Part shown: in pieces, positions 1-6,902 of the stretch
Numbering within the stretch: position 1 is the stretch's first letter
How the letters are laid out: each line of letters begins with the position of its first letter
NCBI RefSeq assembly: GCF_003333325.1
Contig: NZ_QOLC01000116.1
Coordinates: forward strand, 1-16,816
Direction: 5' to 3'
DNA: 16,816 bases
Origin: Candidatus Ulvibacter alkanivorans
GTDB lineage: Bacteria; Bacteroidota; Bacteroidia; Flavobacteriales; Flavobacteriaceae
Position numbers and translations under genes: made by a program
Notes under the pieces: generated by a model
What the model saw: only the letters and a program-made list of their open reading frames with translations
The model's database searches: none
What the model was told of the DNA's origin: nothing

Positions 1-798
1 TGTGGCGGCAATCAATCCAAAAAGAATACGGAAGAAAAAACAAAGGTTGTGGCCACTGCTGAACCAAAGATAGTTAACGAGAGAGTGACCTATACTTCGG
101 GCAACGATACATTAATTGGTTATCTTTATTATGACCAGAACAGTAATGAAAAGAAACCGGGTATTATTGTCGTGCATGAGTGGTGGGGAAACGATTCTTA
201 TGCGCAAGCACGTGCAAAAATGTTGGCTGAACTTGGATATACCGCATTAGCCGCAGATATGTATGGACAAGGCAAGATACTGGACAATCCTAAAGATGCA
301 CAGGAAAACGCAGGTGTTATTTATACGAATTCTGATTTATTAAAAGCACGTATGACTGCGGCATACCAAGCCTTAATAAACAGCAATCGGGCAGCCAACG
401 ACCATATTGCAGCTATTGGTTACTGTTTTGGTGGAACAGTAGTTTTAAATGCTGCCGCCATGGGAGTGCCTCTCGAAACAGTCGTCAGTTTCCATGGAGG
501 GTTAGCTGGCTTTAAGGCTTCCCCGGCCATAAAAAACACACAGGTACTTATCTGTAATGGAGGCGCCGACAAGTTTGTTTCGGAAGATGATATTAAAAAT
601 TTCAAAAACGAAATGAACCAGGAGAACGCACCATTCGTATTTAAAGAATACGAAGGTGCGACCCATGCGTTTACTAACCCCGAATCGACAGAAGCCGGAG
701 AAAAATTCAATATGCCGATTGCCTATAACGAAACCGCCGATAAAGCTTCGTGGCAAGATATGAAAGATTTTTTTAAAGAACATTTTCCGGTAAAATAG
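1..798 (+). CDS. Dienelactone hydrolase family lipoprotein, 5' end outside the window
   Basis: This is an alpha/beta hydrolase of the dienelactone hydrolase (DLH) family. The reading frame is open from base 1, and the first codons read Cys-Gly-Gly-Asn-Gln-Ser followed by a polar, lysine-rich linker. This looks like a mature lipoprotein N-terminus whose signal peptide lies upstream, so a GTG at 49 is not the start. Counting the cysteine as residue 1, the DLH elements are Glu60 in VHEWWG, nucleophile Cys142 in GYCFGG (bases 424-426), Asp190 in GGADKF (568-570) and His222 in GATHAF (664-666). The Cys-Asp-His triad is therefore intact. The expected substrate is an ester or lactone, but the physiological one is unknown; many bacterial DLH-like proteins are not chlorocatechol enzymes. 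If the lipobox is real, it is attached to a membrane facing the periplasm or surface. Family assignment is firm; lipoprotein status is inferred. Confidence 0.87.
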   Translation, partial: CGGNQSKKNTEEKTKVVATAEPKIVNERVTYTSGNDTLIGYLYYDQNSNEKKPGIIVVHEWWGNDSYAQARAKMLAELGYTALAADMYGQGKILDNPKDAQENAGVIYTNSDLLKARMTAAYQALINSNRAANDHIAAIGYCFGGTVVLNAAAMGVPLETVVSFHGGLAGFKASPAIKNTQVLICNGGADKFVSEDDIKNFKNEMNQENAPFVFKEYEGATHAFTNPESTEAGEKFNMPIAYNETADKASWQDMKDFFKEHFPVK

Positions 799-937
799 GT
801 AGCTATCAAAGGAAAAACAAAATGAAAATCTTTCAACATAAATAAAAGGAGCTGTTTGCCCAGTGGGAAATGCAGATATTTTTAAAATTTCCTATCAGAA
901 ACTTTCAAAAAATAGTTATAAACAATTAAATTTTAAA

Positions 938-1300
938 ATGATGAGTACTACAGAAACTTCAAAAACGAGAAAAATTGTTACCTGGATAATAGCAGGCTTA
1001 TTAACCGCATTTTATTTATATAGTGCAAGCGGGAAATTGTTTCTCCACCCCGAACAAATGGAACAAATGAATTTAGGCGATTGGCGCATTATTATAGCGT
1101 TAGGCGAAATAGGATCGGCTTTGCTGTTTCTGTTTCCAAAAACCACCCGTTTTGGTACTTTGTTATTAAGTTCTTATATGGGCGGAGCAATCATTATGCA
1201 CATGACAGGCAGCATGAGCATTATGATGCCAAGTGTGGTGCTTATTTTAGTTTGGGTAGTTTTTTATTTAAGAACACCTGATTTTTTCAAGATGAAATAA
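938..1300 (+). CDS. DoxX-like four-helix membrane protein
   Basis: This is a small integral membrane protein of about 120 residues. Four hydrophobic segments lie at roughly residues 13-30, 50-66, 72-89 and 97-111, with a short basic N-terminus and a FYLRTPDFF tail. The Tyr-Ser-Ala-Ser-Gly-Lys end of helix 1 and the Gly-Glu-Ile-Gly turn in helix 2 are typical of DoxX-like proteins. The biochemical role of most of these is unknown; some members are linked to thiosulfate oxidation or oxidative stress. The start is taken at the ATG pair 938/941. A GTG at 863 would add 25 polar residues and is less likely. It ends one base before the MarR-type regulator, so the two are probably co-transcribed, and that regulator may control it. 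Nothing in the sequence ties it to aromatic catabolism. Confidence 0.8.
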   Translation: MMSTTETSKTRKIVTWIIAGLLTAFYLYSASGKLFLHPEQMEQMNLGDWRIIIALGEIGSALLFLFPKTTRFGTLLLSSYMGGAIIMHMTGSMSIMMPSVVLILVWVVFYLRTPDFFKMK

Positions 1301-1301
1301 A

Positions 1302-1703
1302 ATGAAGATTGAAGATGAAATAAAAGGAAGGTTTCGGAATGAATATCATAAGGGTTTGGTAAACCTGACATACACTAGCAAACAGTTGAGTTTTAAGTTT
1401 TATCAATCGCTAAGAAAACACGGACTTGCCGAACCGCAATACAATGTTTTGAGGATACTGCGAGGTTTTCGTTCCGAAGCCCCTCTTTCCATTTGTTTTA
1501 TTAAAGAACGCATGCTTGACAAAGACTCGGATGTAAGTCGTATAGTTGACAGATTGGTTCAAAAACGGTTAGTTAATCGGGTAGAAAATCCCGAAGACAG
1601 ACGCCAAAAATCTGTTAATATTACTGAACCGGGCTTGGCATTGCTTGAGAAAAATACATTGCCCACCCTATCCACTCGGAGGAATAAAAAGAATAGGTCA
1701 TGA
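1302..1703 (+). CDS. MarR-family transcriptional regulator, probably C-terminally truncated
   Basis: This is a winged-helix DNA-binding protein of the MarR family. An N-terminal helical segment (1-40) is followed by GLAEPQYNVLRIL (41-53), a recognition-helix region DSDVSRIVDRLVQKRL (75-90) and the classic wing NPEDRRQKSVNITEPG (96-111). Up to Leu-Leu-Glu-Lys (114-117, about base 1652) it follows the family well. The remaining 16 residues (NTLPTLSTRRNKKNRS) look nothing like the usual long C-terminal dimerisation helix, and the protein is 133 residues where such regulators are usually 140-150. Its stop overlaps the start of the AraC gene (ATGATG at 1700). The neighbouring DoxX-like gene is the natural candidate target. 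I infer that the tail was lost at a junction, so dimerisation and function may be impaired; a shortened but working regulator is the alternative. Confidence 0.82.
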   Translation: MKIEDEIKGRFRNEYHKGLVNLTYTSKQLSFKFYQSLRKHGLAEPQYNVLRILRGFRSEAPLSICFIKERMLDKDSDVSRIVDRLVQKRLVNRVENPEDRRQKSVNITEPGLALLEKNTLPTLSTRRNKKNRS

Positions 1704-2644
1704 TGAAGAGCAACAATGAATTTATCAGGCATGCAATTGATGTAAAAGGAAATTTACAATCTGTCCCTAACTATATTGAATATGGTGAGAAATCTCTTGA
1801 CCACCTAACAAACTATTTTTCAATAAAGACCATTCAAACCATCAAGTCAGCCAATAAGGTTCTAGAGCCTCATTGCCATACACTTCTTTACCAACTTGTT
1901 TGGGTTACAGATGGCAGTTATAGTGTAACCATAGATGATAAAATTCACCATCTACAAAAAAACTGTTTTTTATTGCTTTATCCAAATACCGTCCATGCCA
2001 CAAGCTTTGAAGATAACCCAAAAGGGTATTCGGTACATTTTAGTATTGATTTTTTTGAAGTCCATGAGAAAGGCACCTATTTGTCAAATGTTATAAAGCG
2101 TAGCACTCCAAAAAGATTTTTAATAGTGAAAATAGATGAAACCACATCTTATGAAATCAATGTAATATTTAACGGAATGGAAAAAGTTAATTCGGGAGGG
2201 TCGTTTCTCAGTGATGAACTCATTAGAACCTATCTCAACCTTTCGCTGTTGAAAATGTACGAGTTTTATGGACTTTTGGACAAAAACACCTTATTCACTT
2301 CTTCTCAAACAATAGTAAACAGATTTATACAAGCTGTGGATGCAAATTTCATAAACAAACGAAGTGTTTCGGAATATGCAAAAATTCTTAATCTATCAGA
2401 AGGCCATCTCAACCATATTATCAAAAAAGAGACAGGGAAACCAGCTGGATATCACATACGAAAGCGTATTTTGTACGAGGCCAAACGACTATTGATATAT
2501 ACTGATAGTAGCATGTCTGAGATTTCATACACATTGAACTTCTCTAACTCCTCCTATTTCTTTAGGTTGTTTAAGTCGCTTACCGGAACCACTCCAAAGA
2601 AATTTAGGGAAAATCATCTAAAAGAAAAATCAATTACAACTTAA
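1700..2644 (+). CDS. AraC-family transcriptional regulator, likely activator of the meta-cleavage operon
   Basis: This protein of 314 residues has an N-terminal cupin-like sensing domain (about 50-120, with HCHTLLYQLVWVTDGSY and a YPNTVHATSF strand) and a C-terminal AraC DNA-binding domain (about 205-308). Both helix-turn-helix units are visible: SVSEYAKILNLSEGHLNHIIKKETG and SEISYTLNFSNSSYFFRLFK, followed by the conserved G-T-T-P-K-K-F-R. It is the first gene of the catabolic block, on the same strand, and 223 bases separate it from the hydrolase gene. By analogy with XylS-type regulators of aromatic catabolism, it probably binds an aromatic inducer through the N-domain and activates the downstream promoter; the ligand is not readable from sequence. 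The start is ATG 1700 or the adjacent ATG 1703. Its start codon overlaps the end of the damaged MarR gene, which suggests the block was joined here. Confidence 0.94.
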   Translation: MMKSNNEFIRHAIDVKGNLQSVPNYIEYGEKSLDHLTNYFSIKTIQTIKSANKVLEPHCHTLLYQLVWVTDGSYSVTIDDKIHHLQKNCFLLLYPNTVHATSFEDNPKGYSVHFSIDFFEVHEKGTYLSNVIKRSTPKRFLIVKIDETTSYEINVIFNGMEKVNSGGSFLSDELIRTYLNLSLLKMYEFYGLLDKNTLFTSSQTIVNRFIQAVDANFINKRSVSEYAKILNLSEGHLNHIIKKETGKPAGYHIRKRILYEAKRLLIYTDSSMSEISYTLNFSNSSYFFRLFKSLTGTTPKKFRENHLKEKSITT

Positions 2645-2867
2645 TTGGCATGAACAAAGTTTAAGGTCCAATAACCATAAAATTGCCATAAAGAAGCTAT
2701 TCTCTTTTTTGTTTTTTCATAAAAACACCTCAAATATGTGTAAAGTGTACTATAAAAATCTTTTTGTGTATATGATAATATTGAATAATTATCGAATTTT
2801 ATCACAATTATTTATGTAATTAACAATTTTAAGCACAAATATTTCATAACCTAATAATTTACAGCAT
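2645..2867 (+). promoter_or_regulatory. Intergenic control region upstream of the catabolic operon
   Basis: This is the longest gap inside the catabolic block, very AT-rich, and lies between the AraC regulator and the first catabolic gene, so the operon promoter and the AraC operator are expected here. Short direct repeats are visible: ATAAAAA occurs twice (about 2719-2725 and 2751-2757) and TGTGTA twice (2737-2742 and 2765-2770, 28 bases apart). I could not place a convincing Bacteroidetes promoter. TATTTATG at 2809-2816 and TCTTTTTG at 2759-2766 each miss the TAnnTTTG element by one base, and neither has a well-spaced TTTG box upstream. The role is inferred from position. Confidence 0.4.
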
Positions 2868-3719
2868 ATGGCAGAAGTTAGTAATCGTATAATAAAAAAT
2901 GCGAATAGTACATATCTCAACGAGAGTGGTAAGAATAATAAAGACGCAATTTTATTCCTCCATGGGTCTGGTCCAGGAGCAAGTGCATGGTCTAACTGGC
3001 AATATATAATGCCTGAATTTGGAGAAAAATTCTATTGCCTTGCGCCAGACTTGGTTGGTTTTGGAAAAAGCCATCATCCCGAAGAGCCACCTAAGGGCAT
3101 GCGAAATTGGATGAGGCTATGGATGGATCAACTCATCTCTCTATTGGACGAACTTAACCTTGAAAAGGTACATATTGTGGGAAATTCTATGGGTGGAGCA
3201 ATAGCTCTCCAACTTTTAATGGATTTTCCGGATCGGTTTAATAGAGTCGTACTAATGGGACCAGCTGGTGCACCAACGAAAATTACGCCAGAATTGGATA
3301 GAACATGGGGGTACTATGATGACCCATCTCCAGAACTTATGGCTAATATGATCTCTTGGTTTTCATACGATCAAAGCATTATCGGCGATCAATTGGAAGC
3401 CATTTCGAAGATGCGCCATAAAGCCACGTTAGATAAAAATATTCGTCGATCCTTCGAAGCTATGTTTCCGGCCCCAAGGCAACAGCACCTTGACGAAATG
3501 GTAATTCCAGATGGTTCTTTACGAAATATGGACCATCCTATTCTAATTATACACGGGCAAGAAGACCTTCTTGTAAATGTAGAAACCAGTTATTACTTGA
3601 TCAAACATCTTCCAAATGTCCAAATGCATATTTTCAGTCATTGCAGCCATTGGACGCAAATAGAATATAAAGAGTCCTTCCATTATTTATTGAAAGGATT
3701 TTTTGAGGAGAATTATTAA
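2868..3719 (+). CDS. Alpha/beta hydrolase, meta-cleavage product (2-hydroxymuconic semialdehyde type) hydrolase
   Basis: This is a 283-residue alpha/beta-fold hydrolase of the DmpD/XylF/TodF/BphD group. It cleaves the carbon-carbon bond of the yellow ring-fission product, giving 2-hydroxypenta-2,4-dienoate and a carboxylic acid (formate from catechol itself, acetate from 3-methylcatechol). Visible elements are the oxyanion motif HGSGPGASAWSNW (about 32-44), the nucleophile elbow GNSMGG with Ser107, Asp233 in GQEDLLV and His261 in SHCSHWTQIE, which matches the GHWAQ-E signature of this group. The enzyme should be cytosolic. It lies 26 bases before the extradiol dioxygenase gene, whose product is its expected substrate. 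No semialdehyde dehydrogenase of the alternative branch is present, so this hydrolase is probably the only exit route. Exact substrate (aldehyde or ketone ring-fission product) cannot be told from sequence. Confidence 0.9.
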   Translation: MAEVSNRIIKNANSTYLNESGKNNKDAILFLHGSGPGASAWSNWQYIMPEFGEKFYCLAPDLVGFGKSHHPEEPPKGMRNWMRLWMDQLISLLDELNLEKVHIVGNSMGGAIALQLLMDFPDRFNRVVLMGPAGAPTKITPELDRTWGYYDDPSPELMANMISWFSYDQSIIGDQLEAISKMRHKATLDKNIRRSFEAMFPAPRQQHLDEMVIPDGSLRNMDHPILIIHGQEDLLVNVETSYYLIKHLPNVQMHIFSHCSHWTQIEYKESFHYLLKGFFEENY

Positions 3720-3745
3720 TATGAAGTTAACTAAAACTAATCAAA

Positions 3746-4693
3746 ATGCAAAAGAAATTAGCAAAATTGGGACATGTGGCCCTTGTAACACCGAACCTAG
3801 AAAAGTCACACTGGTTTTTTCATGATGTTGTTGGCTTAAACGAACAAAAACGCGAAGGCAATAAAATATATTACCGCGGATGGGCAGATTTTGAACACCA
3901 TACATTGATCCTTATTGAAGGAAAGGAAGCCGTGCTCGACCATATCGCATGGAAAACACATGAAGCGGCTGATGTAGATTATTTTTATGACAAAGTTGAG
4001 AAAGCAGGATTAAGTCCATCATGGGTACCAGAAGGCGAAGAAGCAGGTTTGGGCAAGGCATTCCGCTTTAAATTGCCAACAGGTCAAGTTTATGAAATAT
4101 ACTATCATATGGAGCGCCCATTGGCGCCAGAAGGCAAGCGATCCAGACTGAAAAATCAAGTTTTCAAATCTTTTGACCATGGAATATCCCCTCGTTGTAT
4201 AGATCATGTCAATTTCAACGTGGGCAATCCGTCAGAGTGTATGAAATTACACGAAGAACTTTTTGGTTTCAAAGTGAGAGAGTACATCCAATTAGACAGT
4301 GGGTTTGAAATGGCTTATTGGACTTCTGTCACCACTTTGGTGCACGACTTAGCCATTATGTTTGATGAAGCTGGTCGCCAAAACAGACTGCACCATACGG
4401 CCTTCTATCTTGACAATTTTCAAGATGTGGCGAGAGCGGCAGATATTTTTAAGGAAAATGGTATTGAGCTAAGTTTGGCTCCTGGAAAACATGGAGTATC
4501 CCAGGCAGGCTTTATTTACGCCATAGATCCTGGCAGTGGTCACAGACTTGAGCTGTTTAGTGGAGGGTATCATATATATGATCCAGACTGGAAGCCAGTA
4601 CTATGGAAAGAGAAAGAGCTAGCAGAGGGCATTATTTGGTGGGGACCAGAGTTATCGCCAACATTTTTAGCGGAATCAATTGGTCCAAAGTAA
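3746..4693 (+). CDS. Catechol 2,3-dioxygenase (type I extradiol dioxygenase)
   Basis: This 315-residue protein has the usual length and two-domain vicinal-oxygen-chelate fold of XylE-like extradiol dioxygenases, which use Fe(II) and O2 to open catechols next to the two hydroxyls. The N-terminal non-catalytic domain begins with KLGHVALVTPNLEKS. The C-terminal catalytic domain carries the metal ligands His154 (CIDHVNFNVG), His217 (RLHHTAFYLD) and Glu269 (RLELFSGG), with a Tyr in FIYAIDPG near the position of the XylE active-site tyrosine. The tail GYHIYDPDWKPV...IIWWGPE is characteristic of catechol 2,3-dioxygenases as opposed to biphenyl-diol enzymes. The start at 3746 gives the standard short lead before LGHV. 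It is followed after 16 bases by the outer-membrane protein gene. It is the defining gene of the cluster, producing the substrate of the preceding hydrolase. Substituent preference cannot be read. Confidence 0.96.
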   Translation: MQKKLAKLGHVALVTPNLEKSHWFFHDVVGLNEQKREGNKIYYRGWADFEHHTLILIEGKEAVLDHIAWKTHEAADVDYFYDKVEKAGLSPSWVPEGEEAGLGKAFRFKLPTGQVYEIYYHMERPLAPEGKRSRLKNQVFKSFDHGISPRCIDHVNFNVGNPSECMKLHEELFGFKVREYIQLDSGFEMAYWTSVTTLVHDLAIMFDEAGRQNRLHHTAFYLDNFQDVARAADIFKENGIELSLAPGKHGVSQAGFIYAIDPGSGHRLELFSGGYHIYDPDWKPVLWKEKELAEGIIWWGPELSPTFLAESIGPK

Positions 4694-4709
4694 TAAAAAT
4701 ATTTTTACG

Positions 4710-5669
4710 ATGAAGAGATTAGAAAACAATATTTTCCGACGACATATACAGATTTCATTTGCATTAATACTGTGTGTTTGTATGGCAGGGGTATCTAATG
4801 CACAGGTAAACTTACCACCAAATGATCTGGGACTTACCAGCATTAATGATGGGGTTGCCGGACCAGCGATTCTTTACGAGGTGTTTTTGGGTAGTCAAAA
4901 TTCCACAAAATTGACTAATTCTGATGGCGATGAAGTGCCAGGGGACAACAGTTTAAACAATATTCTGTTCATAAATCATTTAGCCATCGTGTCTAAAAAA
5001 CCCATGTTAAAAGGTTTTCCGGTAGCTGAAGTACTTGTTCCCTTGGTCAATGTTGATATTGATTTTCCGGGAGCAGGTATTAACGAAAGTGAATTTGGAC
5101 TTGGAGATGTAATAGTAGGTGCAGGTATTCAATGGCCAGATAAGAAACTGTTCGGCAAGACATTCTTTCACCGTTTTTTATTGAATGCCATTCTACCAGT
5201 CGGAACCTATGATGAAAAAGACCCAGTAAACGTAGGTAACAATGTGTGGAGTATTATGCCGTATTATGCATTTACCTTATATTGGGACGAAAGTAATAAA
5301 TGGGAAACTTCTATGAGATTCCGTTATATGTGGAATTCAAAGAACAACGATCCTTTTGTCGGTCTTGGTGTTGAGGATACCCAACCAGGTCAAGCATTTT
5401 ATTTGAACTATGCCGCCTCATACAATTTAGGAAAAGAGTTTAGAATAGGAATGGCAGGCTATTTTTTACAACAGTTGTCTGATCATGAAATACAAGGGAG
5501 CTCAATACCAGACTCAAAAGAAATGGCATTTTCTGTTGGTCCGGCATTTTTTAAACAGCACAAAACGTTTATGTTTAGACTAACAGCCGCTTTTGATGTA
5601 GCCTCTGAAAACAGATGGTCGCAAACCCCTTTTATAAATTTCACGTTAACCAAGATTTGGCCTAAATAA
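4710..5669 (+). CDS. Outer-membrane protein of the phenol MetA-pathway family (aromatic uptake)
   Basis: This is a predicted outer-membrane beta-barrel of 319 residues. An N-terminal signal peptide (basic MKRLENNIFRRH, hydrophobic ISFALILCVCMAGV, cleavage near SNA-Q) leads into a chain of alternating strands rich in aromatic and glycine residues (for example LLNAILPVGTYDEKD, IMPYYAFTLYWDE, FYLNYAASYNLG, FSVGPAFF) ending FINFTLTKIWPK. The pattern matches the family named for phenol meta-pathway-associated outer-membrane proteins (Pfam Phenol_MetA_deg), whose proposed role is uptake of hydrophobic aromatic substrates; direct proof is scarce. An in-frame ATG at 4680 would overlap the dioxygenase gene and put 10 polar residues before the signal peptide, so 4710 is preferred. 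It sits directly after the dioxygenase gene, so uptake and ring cleavage are probably co-expressed. A possible hairpin follows it. Confidence 0.78.
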   Translation: MKRLENNIFRRHIQISFALILCVCMAGVSNAQVNLPPNDLGLTSINDGVAGPAILYEVFLGSQNSTKLTNSDGDEVPGDNSLNNILFINHLAIVSKKPMLKGFPVAEVLVPLVNVDIDFPGAGINESEFGLGDVIVGAGIQWPDKKLFGKTFFHRFLLNAILPVGTYDEKDPVNVGNNVWSIMPYYAFTLYWDESNKWETSMRFRYMWNSKNNDPFVGLGVEDTQPGQAFYLNYAASYNLGKEFRIGMAGYFLQQLSDHEIQGSSIPDSKEMAFSVGPAFFKQHKTFMFRLTAAFDVASENRWSQTPFINFTLTKIWPK

Positions 5670-5679
5670 AGTTATGGTT

Positions 5680-5705
5680 CCCTCATTGTTATTTAAAAGT
5701 GAGGG
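5680..5705 (+). terminator. Hairpin after the outer-membrane protein gene, possible attenuator or mRNA-processing element
   Basis: CCCTCA (5680-5685) pairs perfectly with TGAGGG (5700-5705), and the stem can extend by a G-U and a U-A pair, leaving a loop of about 10 bases. It lies 11 bases after the outer-membrane protein gene in the 123-base gap before the cupin gene. No T-run follows, so it is not a standard intrinsic terminator. It could weaken read-through or protect the upstream mRNA. No clear promoter was found in the rest of the gap. Confidence 0.35.
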
Positions 5706-5792
5706 TTGCTAAGTGTAAAAGTGCCAAGGCAAATCACTGAATGAAATAGCCAAAAGATTTAAAATTGAAATAATAATAAACTAATATATTTT

Positions 5793-6137
5793 ATGAATAA
5801 CTACGCACAAATGGATGAATTGCCATTTTTGGAGGCTGGAGAACTCAAATTGTACCCTTTTGCTGGGGATAAACTAATGACCGTACGAGCAGAACTGCCT
5901 AAAGGAAGTATAGCTGCCAAGCATTCTCATCCTCATGAGCAGATGAGCTTTGTGGCTAAGGGTCATATAAAAGTAAGAATGAAAGGAATGGAGTTTGCCT
6001 TGTTGCAAGGAGGCATTGTACACTTTCCATCTAATGAAGAGCATGAAGTGGAAGCTGTAGAAGACACTACTTTAATAGACTTTTTTACTCCTTTAAGAGA
6101 AGACCTTTTACAAAAACTTAAACAGGTTTCTGGATAA
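5793..6137 (+). CDS. Small cupin-domain protein
   Basis: This is a single-domain cupin of 114 residues. Motif 1 is Gly38...His44-x-His46...Gln50...Gly57 (KHSHPHEQMSFVAKG), with glutamine at the usual glutamate position, a common variant in small cupins. Motif 2 ends at His84 (GGIVHFPSNEEHEVEA). Three histidines plus Gln can hold one divalent metal. No signal peptide is present, so it should be cytosolic. Such cupins may be dioxygenases, isomerases, decarboxylases or pure binding proteins, and I cannot choose from sequence. Its stop overlaps the start of the first SDR gene by one base (TAATG), so translation is probably coupled. Position in the middle of a meta-cleavage operon suggests a part in aromatic metabolism, for example on a ring-fission product or a substrate precursor; that is inference only. 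Confidence 0.85.
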   Translation: MNNYAQMDELPFLEAGELKLYPFAGDKLMTVRAELPKGSIAAKHSHPHEQMSFVAKGHIKVRMKGMEFALLQGGIVHFPSNEEHEVEAVEDTTLIDFFTPLREDLLQKLKQVSG

Positions 6138-6898
6138 TGAAAAGAAAAATTGTTCTACTTACGGGAGCTTCCAAAGGCATTGGGTATGCTACTGCACAAG
6201 CGATGGCAAAAAAAGGTTATGATTTAATACTAAATAGTAGGAACACATCGGCTGCTGTAAAAAAACTTCAGGAATTCGGTACAAAGGTTGAAGGTATTGA
6301 TGGTAGTTTAGGGGATGATGACACGGTTTCTTCTTTGATAACCAAAGTAAAGGAAACCGGTCAGCTTGACGCCCTTTTTCTCAACCATGGTGGACCACCT
6401 GTTAAGCCATTTATGGATGTTTCAGACTCAGAATGGGAAACTTATACCAACATCATGCTACATGGACCATTAAGACTTTTGCGCGGAATTACACCAATGA
6501 TGCAAAAACAAAATAGTGGTAAAGTAGTAGCTATAACTTCCTTTACGGTAAAAAACCCCTATCAAGGCATTATTCTGTCAAATAGCTTAAGGGCCGCTTT
6601 GGTCAATGCTCTTAAGACAGCAGCAATAGAACTGGGTAGTGATGGAATACTCATCAATACTGTAGCACCAGGATATATTGCTACACAAAGAATACTTGAC
6701 TTTAATCAGCGCTATGCCGAAAATGAAAATATTAGCAAAGAGGAAGTTGATCAAAGAACGATTAATGAAATTCCATTAAAAAAATTCGGGATGCCAGAAG
6801 ATGTGGCAGGATTGGCCTCGTACCTACTCTCAGAGGAGAACAAGTATATTACAGGTCAGAATATTCATGTAGATGGAGGATTGATAACAGCAAATTGA
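6137..6898 (+). CDS. SDR-family oxidoreductase-like protein with atypical active site (first of pair)
   Basis: This 253-residue Rossmann-fold protein belongs to the short-chain dehydrogenase/reductase superfamily. The nucleotide-binding TGASKGIG (9-16) is intact, NHGG (83-86) replaces NNAG, Ser135 in AITSF matches the catalytic serine, and VAPGY (176-180) and the C-terminal GQNIHVDGG are standard. The segment that should carry Tyr-x-x-x-Lys instead reads Leu-Ser-Asn-Ser-Leu-Arg (147-152): Ser stands at the Tyr position and Arg at the Lys position. This resembles the beta-ketoacyl-reductase-like subgroup known to lack a perfect SDR tetrad (CDD cd05344, from memory), which also has a GGPP stretch, here at 85-88. 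It may use different chemistry or be a non-reductase. It overlaps the cupin gene by one base and is followed four bases later by a second SDR of the same kind. Confidence 0.9.
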   Translation: MKRKIVLLTGASKGIGYATAQAMAKKGYDLILNSRNTSAAVKKLQEFGTKVEGIDGSLGDDDTVSSLITKVKETGQLDALFLNHGGPPVKPFMDVSDSEWETYTNIMLHGPLRLLRGITPMMQKQNSGKVVAITSFTVKNPYQGIILSNSLRAALVNALKTAAIELGSDGILINTVAPGYIATQRILDFNQRYAENENISKEEVDQRTINEIPLKKFGMPEDVAGLASYLLSEENKYITGQNIHVDGGLITAN

Positions 6899-6902
6899 AA
6901 AA

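Noticed and set aside
49..51. GTG as start of the dienelactone hydrolase-family gene
   Set aside because: The frame is open to base 1 and begins with a lipoprotein-like cysteine, so the real start is upstream of the window.
863..940. GTG start that would extend the DoxX-like protein by 25 residues
   Set aside because: The extension is polar and unlike the family N-terminus; the ATG pair at 938/941 places the first membrane helix normally.
2776..2783. TAATATTG as the -7 element of the operon promoter
   Set aside because: The nearest TTG (2764-2766) is only nine bases upstream, too close for a Bacteroidetes promoter.
3721..3825. Short 34-codon frame starting right after the hydrolase stop and overlapping the dioxygenase start
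   Set aside because: Out of frame with the dioxygenase, no recognisable motif; probably chance.
4680..4709. ATG inside the end of the dioxygenase gene as start of the outer-membrane protein
   Set aside because: It would put ten polar residues before a good signal peptide; ATG 4710 gives a normal one.
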